This document shows, in pieces, positions 53,839-63,525 of a DNA stretch of 64,000 nt. The position numbers and the translations under genes are program-made. Every line of letters begins with the position of its first letter. Within the stretch, counting starts at the first letter, position 1. Origin of the DNA: Magnetococcales bacterium (GTDB lineage Bacteria; Pseudomonadota; Magnetococcia; Magnetococcales; JADFWU01); NCBI GenBank assembly GCA_015234045.1, contig JADFWU010000014.1, forward strand, positions 6,208 through 70,207. Reading direction: 5' to 3'. The notes beneath the pieces are model-generated. The model did not search any database. It was not told the DNA's origin and saw nothing but the letters and a program-made list of their open reading frames with translations.

Positions 53839-53885
53839 ATTTCTTGTCCTAAATAGGGCTGTGGGTTTGCAGGCAGTCGCTTTCA

Positions 53886-55973
53886 TCAAAACTTATACAC
53901 ACCAGAAAGCCAAATACTCCGCCCAGGTTCGTTTACCTGAACCTGTGTTGGATCAAACGAGCTACTCCTGTTCAAATGCTCCGCATACGCCCGATCAAAC
54001 AGATTGTTAACGCCAAGCTTGATCTTAAAGTCTTTGATAGGTGTCACACTGCCATACATGTCAAACACGCCAAAACCCGGTGTTTCACCAGAATCCAAAC
54101 CACTACCAACCGCAGTATCATCATCCACACGTGTTTGTTTGGATGTCAGGCGCAATTTACCTCCAACGCTCCATTTGTCAGCTGTGTAATCACTGGTGAG
54201 TCCCATCTCAAGTGGTGGAATCTGTGCCAATGGACGGTTGTCCGTTTCATTCTCAGCCCAGGTGTAGGCGATAGTGAGGCCGCTGGTGAATTGATCATTC
54301 CAGCGATAGTTTACCGCCGCTTCACCGCCTAAAAATAGCGCGTCAACGTTGCGGTAAATCGTGGCGTTGCCAGCGGCATCAGCCCGATGCGCACGATCAC
54401 GAAGAATATAATCGCTCACTTTGTTGGCCATAACGCTGAAATCCCAAGACCAAGCGGCCATCTCGCCCTGAATGCCCACTTCAACTTGGTGATTCTGTTC
54501 AGGATCAAGATGGGGATTGCCAACCCAACGCATAGCCGCGGTCATATTGTTGGCAGCTAAATAGCGCTCAGTGGCATCAGCGGTGCGTACGGTTCTGCTG
54601 ATAGAGGCGTGCAGTGTCGCATCGCCATCCATAATATCTTGTTCCAACCGCAACAGGCCGCCAATATTGTTCTCGCTACTGCTTTCATAGCCTGTACCAT
54701 AATAAATCGCGTAAATCGCGTCAGGGCTATAGTTCATGGCTCCGGCTGGATCTTCATCAGCCCGGTCAGCTTCTGCGCTGACATGGTCCCAACGTAAGGC
54801 GGCTTTAAGGGATCGGCTTTCAGTCCAATTCCAGTTGGCTTCAGCAAAAATGCCGGAGGTGCTGATAGACACATCAGGCCATAGAACTGATTGAAGCGTA
54901 TTGACCATGGCGGCGCTCATGCCGGTATATCGGCTGGCATCCCTTTGATTGTTTTGATGGTCAACGCCAATGGTATAGCTGATGGCTTCGTTTGGTTTAA
55001 GCGTGGCTTTAATACGACCGCCCCAGGTGTCCGAAGTGCTTGGTGCGCTCATGTACATGGCACCTACCGGACGCAGGGAGTAGTTGTCCATCAAATGGGC
55101 AACCTGACTACCATACAACTCAGCCCGAATCGCTGAGACCAGACTGCCTGGACGATCAAGCTTCCATTTTAAACGCAACGTGTCATTGTCGGTATAAGGT
55201 GTGTCCATGCCAGCACCGGCATAGGTAAGGTCACGGGCGCGAGTGGCTTCATAACTTAGTTGAATCAACTGATTGGCAGAAGGTGTCAACCCAAGCATGA
55301 TGTTGCCAGTGCTCTCTTTAAACGCGGCGCGGACGCTGTTGCCATCGCCATCCTCGTAATCATTACCCTGACTGAGATTGCCAATTGCACGGATAAAGGC
55401 GCGATCATTGCCTGTAGCCAGATCGAGAAAGCCTTGTTTCGTGTCCGAATTGCCAGTGTATCCGCCGCCAGCTTTGCCAGAAAAACCCCAATCCGGACCA
55501 AATTCAGGGGCGGTACGCTCAAACTGTACCGTGCCACCGCCGCCGCCGCCTCCATGTGAGAGGGATTGAACGCCTTTGGTAATGGTGACCTGATCGTAGG
55601 TCTCTGAAGCGGCATAAGAGCTGGGAGGGTCCATTCGATTCGGACAACCGCCCATGACATAAGCGCCATCGAGCATAATATTAAGGCGATTGCCGGTTTG
55701 ACCACGGATCACCGGATCAGTCCCATGACCGCCAATGCGAATGGTGGAAATGCCTGGAACAGTTTTCAGAAGGTCGCCACCATCGGTAACGGGCCCTTGG
55801 TCTCTCTGTTCCATCTCTACGCTGGCTGTGGCAGGCGCGGCAATGCGGGTATCCTCAACAATCAATACCCGTTCAGATTCTGCATAAGCCGAACTGGAAC
55901 AGGCCAGTAATCCGACTAATAGGCTTAAAACAGGGGGAAAGTTGCCCATACTGGGAAGGTGTTTATTGTCCAT
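53886..55973 (-). CDS. oprC: TonB-dependent copper receptor, OprC/NosA-like
   Basis: 695-residue outer-membrane protein. Signal peptide (VLSLLVGLLACSSSAYAES), plug domain (GGDLLKTVPGISTIRIGGHG, DPVIRGQTGNRLNIMLDGAY) and a 22-strand-type barrel ending in an aromatic (SIWLSGVYKF). The plug has CPNRM, Cys110 to Met114, matching the CxxxM copper site of Pseudomonas OprC, in the family context GGCPNRMDPPSSYA. Gly-rich SHGGGGGGGTVQFER follows. Inferred to import copper for cytochrome oxidase or other cuproenzymes. GGAG lies before the ATG. Single gene; no riboswitch is recognised upstream. Confidence 0.9.
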   Translation of the reverse strand: MDNKHLPSMGNFPPVLSLLVGLLACSSSAYAESERVLIVEDTRIAAPATASVEMEQRDQGPVTDGGDLLKTVPGISTIRIGGHGTDPVIRGQTGNRLNIMLDGAYVMGGCPNRMDPPSSYAASETYDQVTITKGVQSLSHGGGGGGGTVQFERTAPEFGPDWGFSGKAGGGYTGNSDTKQGFLDLATGNDRAFIRAIGNLSQGNDYEDGDGNSVRAAFKESTGNIMLGLTPSANQLIQLSYEATRARDLTYAGAGMDTPYTDNDTLRLKWKLDRPGSLVSAIRAELYGSQVAHLMDNYSLRPVGAMYMSAPSTSDTWGGRIKATLKPNEAISYTIGVDHQNNQRDASRYTGMSAAMVNTLQSVLWPDVSISTSGIFAEANWNWTESRSLKAALRWDHVSAEADRADEDPAGAMNYSPDAIYAIYYGTGYESSSENNIGGLLRLEQDIMDGDATLHASISRTVRTADATERYLAANNMTAAMRWVGNPHLDPEQNHQVEVGIQGEMAAWSWDFSVMANKVSDYILRDRAHRADAAGNATIYRNVDALFLGGEAAVNYRWNDQFTSGLTIAYTWAENETDNRPLAQIPPLEMGLTSDYTADKWSVGGKLRLTSKQTRVDDDTAVGSGLDSGETPGFGVFDMYGSVTPIKDFKIKLGVNNLFDRAYAEHLNRSSSFDPTQVQVNEPGRSIWLSGVYKF

Positions 55974-56116
55974 GCTTACTCCTAAATGTTGAAAAGAAAC
56001 ATTAAAGGAGTTGGCAAGGGATGGGCCAGGACGAGTTGTTTGTGTTATCAGTTAGATGGGGGTGTTACGGTTGTGCGCGGTGTAGGGGAAATCACCTGGT
56101 TTGGGTGAAATGACAC

Positions 56117-56154
56117 ACAATCCCGGATGGCAAATAAAAGCCATCCGGGATTGT
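56117..56154 (-). terminator. Perfect hairpin downstream of the giant RCC1 gene
   Basis: CACAATCCCGGATGGC and GCCATCCGGGATTGTG form a perfect 16-bp stem with an 8-base loop, 25 bases after the stop of the RCC1 gene on the minus strand. The T-run is poor (TGTGTCATTTC), but the stem is strong. Confidence 0.75.
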
Positions 56155-56178
56155 GGTCGGCACTAAAAAAGCAACTTG

Positions 56179-59100
56179 TTACTGTCTTGGTGTTGGACGG
56201 ACCGTTACCAGCACTCTTCTTCCTGAACTATCCAAATAGTGGAGATTAGGCAATCCGCCGGGTATCAATAGTGAGTTGACCGGCCTGTCTTCTAAGATAT
56301 CCTGATCATTGATCCTATAGAGTCGGATGGCAAAATCCGTTGGCTCGGTCACCTCAGGGAACGTCACTGTGTGGGTGAATTCAAAGGAAGTCGATTCTTC
56401 GCCTTTATAGGCCCATGGTGTCCAGTCTGTTTTTTCAGAAGTGAGTCGATTTGACGCGTATATGACCTGTTCAAATTTTTGGCCACAGGCTGCCAGATTT
56501 TCCGGGTCACAGGCAAACAAGGCAATCTGGGATTGGTAATCCATATGGTATCCCAGAAGTTCCCAGCGAATTTCATAGCTTTCACCACCAATGATCTGTT
56601 CTGGAATATCAAAATCTGTCAAAACAGGTGGCATGCGGCGGGCGGCTTGTTCTCTTGATGATTCATCCGTAAACGGATTGGTTTCAATGCGTGACCAAGC
56701 GTCTGCAAGAATATTCGCTTTCGTCTGGTCAAGCGCTGGATCATCCTCGTTGTTTACTGTTGGTTCATTAGCTGTTGGATTTTCTCCAGTATTGGCGGGA
56801 AGCACCATGAGACGCAATCGGCGTCCGGTTGTACCATAGTACTCTCCTTCTTGCAGGCCACCCGGAATCAAGAGTGATATGGCCTGATGATCAGCTGCGT
56901 TGTCCAGATCATTGATTCTATAGAAACGCAATACCATCTCAGTGGGTTGGCTGACATCTGGGACCATTAGCTGATCTTCAAACAGTGACTTCCTTGCGGG
57001 AATGGTGCCATAGCTCCACTGACTGCTTATATTTCCTACAGAGTTGATTTTACCGGTTGTAGCCACATTATCGTTGTAGAATAGACCGCATTCTCCTTCA
57101 GCATGTTGATCACAATCAAACAGTGCGACAGCCGATTGATAGGATGCATGATAGCCGACCATTGACCATTTGACCGTCATTGCCTCTCCGCCATATACCT
57201 TGACAGGCAGGTCCACATCAAACAGAACCGGCGGCATGCGTCGTGCCGCTTCAATTAGTTCCTGGTTGTCCAATGGTGGATTAAACCAAGCGGTAATCGT
57301 CGTGTCCTCAGTGATTGTGACAGAGCATGTAGTAGCAAAGCCACATGTCGGCTCACTCCAACCGACAAAATGGCCTTGATTGGCATCCGTGCCGAGATCT
57401 ACTGTCAATTCAATTGCAGATCCATTATCCATTGTGACAGAACACTCGGTAGCGCCAAGGCCGCAATCCAAACCATTATTCAGATTGAATACACGTCCAA
57501 TATTCTCGTCTGACAATTGAATGGTTACTCGTGCAACCCCCGTTTTCTGTGGGTTCCAAGGTGCGAGATCATTCAGATTATTTACGCCATCGCCATCTAT
57601 GTCGTCATCACACTTATTGCCGACACCATCCTGATCCATGTCATACTGATTGGTGTTGCTTTCTGTTGGGCAATTGTCGAATGAATCGAGTGTGCCATCG
57701 TCATCAATGTCGGCTTTGATATTCAAAGGTACTTGAATGGGTTCTGAGCTATCAAGTATTGAACCATTTCCCATAATCTCATAACTACTCATACCCCAAC
57801 CCCAGGTAGAGCCGTCTTCTGTATAGGCAAGAACATGGGCGTTGTTCATTGCCAATGCTGTAATATTCATGAGTCCCTGGATTTGCTCTTTCGTACACTC
57901 ACAACTGCTTTCTTCTGTGGGCGAACCCAATTGTCCAAAGTTATTGTTTCCCCAGGACCACACAGTATCATCTGTCCCGATGACAATCGTGTGTTTTGCA
58001 TAGTGTCCACCATATATACGCTTGATTTCTGGCAGTCCTTTTACTAATACAGGCGTTAAGCGGTCTGTGGTTGAATTGTCTCCAAGCCAGCCAAGCCCAT
58101 TGTCTCCCCAAGCCCAAACTGAACCATCAGATTTGAGAGCCATGGTCATCATTTTTCCAGTGGTAACGCTGATAACATCAGTCAAACTGGAAATTTGGAC
58201 AGGCGTATGATGGTCTTCAGTCGTCCCATCACCAATGACCCCATTGTCGTTATTTCCCCACCCCCAGAGCGTGCCATCGGATTTGACAGCAAAGGACTGA
58301 GCGCTTCCTGAGGCAATAGCAATAACATCTGAAAGATCCAATGCTTGAACTGGAGAGGCTTTAGTTATTGTCGTTCCATCTCCAAGCTGGCCATGGTTGT
58401 TCCTTCCCCATGCCCAAACTGTTCCATCCGATTTCAGGGCTATTGAGTGGTCTGAACCTAAGGAAACAGTCGTTACATCACGAAAACCTTCAATTCGTGT
58501 TGGTGTTTTTGTAGTCGTTATAAATCCAGATTCTGAAATGTGATCTCCACCCCATGACCACACTGCACCATCAATGGTTACTGCAACCGTGTGTCTATCA
58601 CCAGCAGATACGGAAACAGTATTCTCTAATCCATGGAGTTGAATTGGTGTTGAGATTGGTCCCTCACCAAAGGCAGCCATTTGTTCGTCAGTGAGGCCCA
58701 GTTGATCATTGGTATTGTTTCCCCAAACCCATACGGTGCCGTCTGCTTTTGAGATTATAGTGTGTCTCATGCCCATTGAAATGGATACTTCTGGTTCCAT
58801 TATTGGCGTATTTGGACTGTAGTCATCATCATCCAATAGACCATCGGCATCGGTGTCGGGATTGTGGGGGTTCGCATTTTTGAGAAATTCGCCCAGATTG
58901 GATAATCCATCTTGATCAGGGTCATCCTCTGCATCATTTCCGGCGTTTTGTGGATTGAAGCCATGAAGTATTTCAAATGAATCTGGCAGGCCATCGCCAT
59001 CATCATCACCATCACAAAGATCACCTTGACCATCTTGGTCCAGGTCTAATTGGTCAGAATTGGCATCAATGAGGCAGTTGTCCTGGTGGTCATGTATGCC

Positions 59101-62100
59101 ATCTCTGTCTTGATCAACCAAGATGTCGAAATCAATCAATGTGGGTGACTTTCGATTGATTTGTGTGTCATCACCAAGCTGGGCCGAGGTGTTGTTTCCC
59201 CAGGCCCATAGTTTTCCATCACTATTGAATGCAAAGGCATTTCTGTTCGCTGCGGCAATTCCGACTATATCGGAGAGTGCAGTAATCTTGCCTGGGATAT
59301 TTCGGTTTGTGTTTGTGTTGTCGCCTAATTGACCGTCATCATTATATCCCCAGTTCCAGACAGAGCCGTCAGAATCAAGAGCCATCGAATAATCGGTGCC
59401 TGCTTGAATAGCGACTATATTTGTCAGGTTAGGGAGTTGAGACGCTTGAAACGCGTCTGCTGTTATTCCCTGGCCCAACTGTCCTCTGCTGTTGTTACCC
59501 CAAGTCCAAACAGTACCGTCTGACTTCAGAGCCAAGCTGTGCGAGTTGCCAGCGGCAATTGCAATGATGTCGGTGAGGTTGGTTACCTGGACAGGTTCCA
59601 ATCGTGTTTCAGTGGTTTCATCGCCCAACTGGCCATAACTGTTATCTCCCCACGCCCAAACAGTACCATCGGAATTTAAGGCAAGTGAAGAAGAGCTGCC
59701 AGAAGAAATGGCTGTAATTTCAGTTAGATTTTGGATTTGAATGGGGTTGATTGTGGTGTCAGTTGTCCCGTGGCCCAATTGTCCATAGAAATTAGATCCC
59801 CAAGACCAGACAGTACCGTTGGATTTTAGGGCCAGGCTGAAAGAGTCTCCTCCAGAAATGGCGGTAATGTCGGATAGATTCGTCATCTGAATAGGCGCGT
59901 AATGATTATCTCCAGGGTATGGCATATTGCCCCAGAACCAGGTAGTGCCATCAGATTTAAGTGCAAGTGTGTGATAGTTCCCAGCTGCAACAGCGACAAC
60001 ATCGGTCAATGTAGATATCTGGTCAGGCGTACGCCTAATCGAACCGTAGTATCCAGCGTCACCATTTCCCAGTACGCCCATTGAGCTGCTTCCCCAGCTC
60101 CAGGCGGTGCCATCCGGTCTTGATGCGATGGAGTGTTGTTGGCCACCGCTTATGGATATTTGAGGGGTAAGTGGTGGTGTTATAGGGCTAACATCCTCAC
60201 CATCCAATTGACCATCAGAATCAGTGTCTGCGATCAAAGGATTCGAGCCAATTTGTGCTTCTTCAAGGTTGCTCAAGCCATCCTGGTCATGGTCCTCATC
60301 AGAATCACCGTTGGACAGAGGGTTCAGGTTATAGAGGATCTCAAAAGCGTCTGACATACCATCATTGTCGTCATCTTCATCGCACATATCCCCTTGTCCA
60401 TCCAGATCCAGATCAGATTGATCGGTGTTGCTGTCATTTGGGCAGTTGTCCTCTGTGTCCAATAGGCCATCTCTATCTCTGTCTGCTGAGATAGTGAAAT
60501 CAATCCGTTTGGGGGTGAATTCGTTGTATATATGGGCTTCGGAATTTCCCCACGCCCATAACGTACCGTCAGCCTCAAGGGCGTAGTTTTGGACACCTCC
60601 TGCGAATATTTGTACAACATCAGATATGCCTGATACTTGAACAGGGTTAGTTTTTCCCTCGGATGTTCCATCTCCTAATTGTCCAAAGAAGTTATCACCC
60701 CAAGCCCAAACTGTGCCGTTGGATTTTAGAGCCAGAGTATGGGAATCCCCAGTAGAAATTGACAGAATATCGGACAGTCCATTGACTTGCACAGGAGAGG
60801 ATGGAGACATGTAAGGATCAACGCTGGAATAATTAGGATTATTATACTCCCATTCCCAGACCGTACCATCATGCTTCCTAAAAGTGATGCGAAAGTTGGA
60901 CGAGATAATCTCAGCGATACCTGTTGGCATATCAATTTGAACAGGGGGTGCTTTATCCTCAGTTGTGCCATCTTCTAACGGACCGTAATGGTTATAGTCC
61001 CAGCCCCAAATAGTTCCATCATCCTTAAATGCTAAGGAATAGAGGGGGGTCGTGATCAACTTGTTAATATCAGTCAGGCCGAGCACCTGGGCTGGTGATG
61101 TCTGGTAAATGGGATACGGTTCAAAAGTGTGGTTGTTATAAAAAGCACCCCACTCCCAAACAGTACCATCAGATTTCAGGGCTAGAGAATGGCGGTCAGC
61201 AGAATGGATTTCAGTAATGTTTGTCAATCCAAGCACTTGGACAGGCAATGCCCGTGCTTCAGTTGTGCCATCACCCAGCTCTCCATAGTTGTTATAACCC
61301 CAACCCCAGACTGTGCCATCAGATTTTAAAGCCAGAACATGACGTGAGCCTGTTGCGAGTGAGATAGTGTCAGTTAAATTGACGACACGATCGGCAGTGT
61401 ATTGTTGTGGTATTGTTCCATAGTTTGGCTCTTCATCAGGGACCGCATTCAGCGTCCAGACTGTTCCATCCGTTTTTAATACAACAGAAGTCGCGTAGGG
61501 AGGGGTGTTTGAATAATATGAACTGATATTGGAGGTAGGCTCGGCACCGAGTATCTGACGTGGCGAGAATTTATCCATGTCAACTAAATATAAGTCTGGT
61601 GACATCATCCATAAATTATCCCAAATCCAGACTGAGCCATCGCCTTTCACGGCAGTGGTAATTTCGTTATTGATTTGAATGTCAATTTTTGGCGAAGTCG
61701 GTGCCGTGATGGGGCTGATATCATCAATATCGAGGATGCCATCGGAATCGGTGTCAGCGACATCGATATCAGAGCCCTTCAGGAACTCTTCATAGTTTGT
61801 TAGTCCATCCTGGTCTCTGTCTTCAAGGCCATCTGCTTCAGACCGATCATCCAATCCATGCAGAATCTCATAAGTGTCTGGAATATTGTCGCCATCATCA
61901 TCCAAGTCGCAGACATCCCCCTGGCCATCTTGATCCAAATCCATTTGATCTATATTGGCATCGGTAGGGCAGTTGTCCGTTATGTCCAATACACCATCTT
62001 CATCTCTGTCCACTCTTGGGTAGAATTCAATTTGAATGGGAGAGAGTTGGTCAACATTGGTGTCATTTCCTAATTGTCCGAAGTAATTCTGCCCCCAGGC

Positions 62101-63525
62101 CCAGGTCGTGCCATCTTCCAGGATTGCAAGAGTACAGTTGGTTCCCATGCTGATCTTAGAGATATCTGTTAGAGAGGAAATCTGGATGGGGGTTGTGCGG
62201 TCTGTAGTTGTTCCATCACCCAGTTGCCCGTTGTCATTGTCACCCCAGGTCCAGAGGCTTTTGTCGGTACCAATGGCGATGGTACGTAAATCTGTCTCGC
62301 TCATATAAACGCGGTCAATATTTGGCAGTCCATCAATTTTGACAGGTGTTAATTGGCTTGTTGTTGTGCCATCGCCTAAAAAGCCATAAAGATTGTATCC
62401 CCATGCCCATACAGAGCCATCTTCTTTGACCGCTGAGGCAGATGCTCTGCCCACAGCCACGCTTATTACATCAGAGAGGGCCGGAATCTGGACAGGACTC
62501 AAATGGTCCTCGGTTGTCCCATCGCCAATACGTCCAAACTGATTGTTGCCCCATCCCCAGAGTGTACCATCTGTCTTGATTGCAAATGCACGCTCTCCGT
62601 TAAAAGCTATAGCAATGACATCTGCCAAGTCAGAGACTTGAGCAGGTATGACTAGATCGGTAGTTGTTGCATTGCCCAATGCACCAATCGGATTTGCACC
62701 CCACGTCCAAACTGTACCGTCTGACTTCAGTGCCATTGATGTGTGACCAGCTGCTTTGATGTCAATAACATCACTCAGGTTGGTTACTTGAATGGGCAGA
62801 TCAGTATCAGTGCGGTCTCCAGTTCCCAGCTGGCCATTCTGGTTATTGCCCCAGGCCCAGACAGTGCCATCAACACGCACTGCTAGCGTATGGTGATGGC
62901 TGGTAGATATGGCAACATAACCCTGTGTGTCATCTGTCAGAGTTGGAGTCAGGCTGGATTGGGTACTTCCGTTGCCAAAATCTCCATGACTATTGCTTCC
63001 CCAAGCCCAGAGTGAGCCATCTATCCTTGTCGCAATAGCATGGCCACCACTAGAAGAGATGGCTATTTGAGCCGGTACGGAAGGTATGTCAGCAAGAATA
63101 TCAACATCATCTGTTATGCCATCAGCATCGGTGTCTGGATTGAAAGGATCGGTGTTTTTTCGAAACTCTTCGAGATTAGTTAATCCGTCCTGGTCATCAT
63201 CACGGTCTGCATCACCTGGATAGAGTGGGTCTAGGCCATGGTCGGTCTCAAAGGAGTCTGGGATGCCATCTCTATCAATATCATTTTCTGCAAGAGTCAC
63301 TGTGTTAATCGTGATTGGTTGTGTCACGTAAAGTGTGTCGTCAACGCTACCATTTGAAATCTCAATAACAAGTTCGTTGGTATTGTCAGTTGTAAGCGAA
63401 CCACTGGTGGTCATCAAATAAGACGTATAGCCAGCTGACGCTGAGGTCGGTGCTATAGCTGGGATGAGCGCAAAGGTGAGTAATAAAAGTGTTCTATAAA
63501 TCAAGTTGTTGTCTGTTTTGATCAT
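56179..63525 (-). CDS. Giant secreted protein with four RCC1 propellers separated by calcium-type repeats
   Basis: 2448 residues. Signal peptide (TLLLLTFALIPAIAPTSASA). Then five Asp-rich thrombospondin type 3-like segments (for example DNCPTDANIDQMDLDQDGQG and DPDQDGLSNLGEF) alternate with four RCC1 blocks that I count as 7, 8, 7 and 7 blades (ALKSDGTVWAWGDNSYGQLG). After the last Asp-rich segment comes a Cys-containing bacterial repeat domain (HFVGWSEPTCGFATTCSVTI) and two copies of a roughly 200-residue beta domain, each opening AARRMPPVL and containing VALFDCD / IALFACD. Start ATG 63525 fits the signal peptide; TTG 63570 would add 15 residues. Likely a calcium-stabilised surface or extracellular binding protein; ligand unknown. 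Confidence 0.87.
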   Translation of the reverse strand: MIKTDNNLIYRTLLLLTFALIPAIAPTSASAGYTSYLMTTSGSLTTDNTNELVIEISNGSVDDTLYVTQPITINTVTLAENDIDRDGIPDSFETDHGLDPLYPGDADRDDDQDGLTNLEEFRKNTDPFNPDTDADGITDDVDILADIPSVPAQIAISSSGGHAIATRIDGSLWAWGSNSHGDFGNGSTQSSLTPTLTDDTQGYVAISTSHHHTLAVRVDGTVWAWGNNQNGQLGTGDRTDTDLPIQVTNLSDVIDIKAAGHTSMALKSDGTVWTWGANPIGALGNATTTDLVIPAQVSDLADVIAIAFNGERAFAIKTDGTLWGWGNNQFGRIGDGTTEDHLSPVQIPALSDVISVAVGRASASAVKEDGSVWAWGYNLYGFLGDGTTTSQLTPVKIDGLPNIDRVYMSETDLRTIAIGTDKSLWTWGDNDNGQLGDGTTTDRTTPIQISSLTDISKISMGTNCTLAILEDGTTWAWGQNYFGQLGNDTNVDQLSPIQIEFYPRVDRDEDGVLDITDNCPTDANIDQMDLDQDGQGDVCDLDDDGDNIPDTYEILHGLDDRSEADGLEDRDQDGLTNYEEFLKGSDIDVADTDSDGILDIDDISPITAPTSPKIDIQINNEITTAVKGDGSVWIWDNLWMMSPDLYLVDMDKFSPRQILGAEPTSNISSYYSNTPPYATSVVLKTDGTVWTLNAVPDEEPNYGTIPQQYTADRVVNLTDTISLATGSRHVLALKSDGTVWGWGYNNYGELGDGTTEARALPVQVLGLTNITEIHSADRHSLALKSDGTVWEWGAFYNNHTFEPYPIYQTSPAQVLGLTDINKLITTPLYSLAFKDDGTIWGWDYNHYGPLEDGTTEDKAPPVQIDMPTGIAEIISSNFRITFRKHDGTVWEWEYNNPNYSSVDPYMSPSSPVQVNGLSDILSISTGDSHTLALKSNGTVWAWGDNFFGQLGDGTSEGKTNPVQVSGISDVVQIFAGGVQNYALEADGTLWAWGNSEAHIYNEFTPKRIDFTISADRDRDGLLDTEDNCPNDSNTDQSDLDLDGQGDMCDEDDDNDGMSDAFEILYNLNPLSNGDSDEDHDQDGLSNLEEAQIGSNPLIADTDSDGQLDGEDVSPITPPLTPQISISGGQQHSIASRPDGTAWSWGSSSMGVLGNGDAGYYGSIRRTPDQISTLTDVVAVAAGNYHTLALKSDGTTWFWGNMPYPGDNHYAPIQMTNLSDITAISGGDSFSLALKSNGTVWSWGSNFYGQLGHGTTDTTINPIQIQNLTEITAISSGSSSSLALNSDGTVWAWGDNSYGQLGDETTETRLEPVQVTNLTDIIAIAAGNSHSLALKSDGTVWTWGNNSRGQLGQGITADAFQASQLPNLTNIVAIQAGTDYSMALDSDGSVWNWGYNDDGQLGDNTNTNRNIPGKITALSDIVGIAAANRNAFAFNSDGKLWAWGNNTSAQLGDDTQINRKSPTLIDFDILVDQDRDGIHDHQDNCLIDANSDQLDLDQDGQGDLCDGDDDGDGLPDSFEILHGFNPQNAGNDAEDDPDQDGLSNLGEFLKNANPHNPDTDADGLLDDDDYSPNTPIMEPEVSISMGMRHTIISKADGTVWVWGNNTNDQLGLTDEQMAAFGEGPISTPIQLHGLENTVSVSAGDRHTVAVTIDGAVWSWGGDHISESGFITTTKTPTRIEGFRDVTTVSLGSDHSIALKSDGTVWAWGRNNHGQLGDGTTITKASPVQALDLSDVIAIASGSAQSFAVKSDGTLWGWGNNDNGVIGDGTTEDHHTPVQISSLTDVISVTTGKMMTMALKSDGSVWAWGDNGLGWLGDNSTTDRLTPVLVKGLPEIKRIYGGHYAKHTIVIGTDDTVWSWGNNNFGQLGSPTEESSCECTKEQIQGLMNITALAMNNAHVLAYTEDGSTWGWGMSSYEIMGNGSILDSSEPIQVPLNIKADIDDDGTLDSFDNCPTESNTNQYDMDQDGVGNKCDDDIDGDGVNNLNDLAPWNPQKTGVARVTIQLSDENIGRVFNLNNGLDCGLGATECSVTMDNGSAIELTVDLGTDANQGHFVGWSEPTCGFATTCSVTITEDTTITAWFNPPLDNQELIEAARRMPPVLFDVDLPVKVYGGEAMTVKWSMVGYHASYQSAVALFDCDQHAEGECGLFYNDNVATTGKINSVGNISSQWSYGTIPARKSLFEDQLMVPDVSQPTEMVLRFYRINDLDNAADHQAISLLIPGGLQEGEYYGTTGRRLRLMVLPANTGENPTANEPTVNNEDDPALDQTKANILADAWSRIETNPFTDESSREQAARRMPPVLTDFDIPEQIIGGESYEIRWELLGYHMDYQSQIALFACDPENLAACGQKFEQVIYASNRLTSEKTDWTPWAYKGEESTSFEFTHTVTFPEVTEPTDFAIRLYRINDQDILEDRPVNSLLIPGGLPNLHYLDSSGRRVLVTVRPTPRQ

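Noticed and set aside
53139-53856. Open frames in the palindrome island (53139-53495 minus, 53614-53856 plus)
   Set aside because: They run through palindromes and tandem repeats, their peptides mirror the repeats, and no start site is supported.
55974-56116. Cobalamin riboswitch upstream of the TonB receptor
   Set aside because: The conserved B12-box and family stems are not present, and the receptor has a copper-type CxxxM motif.
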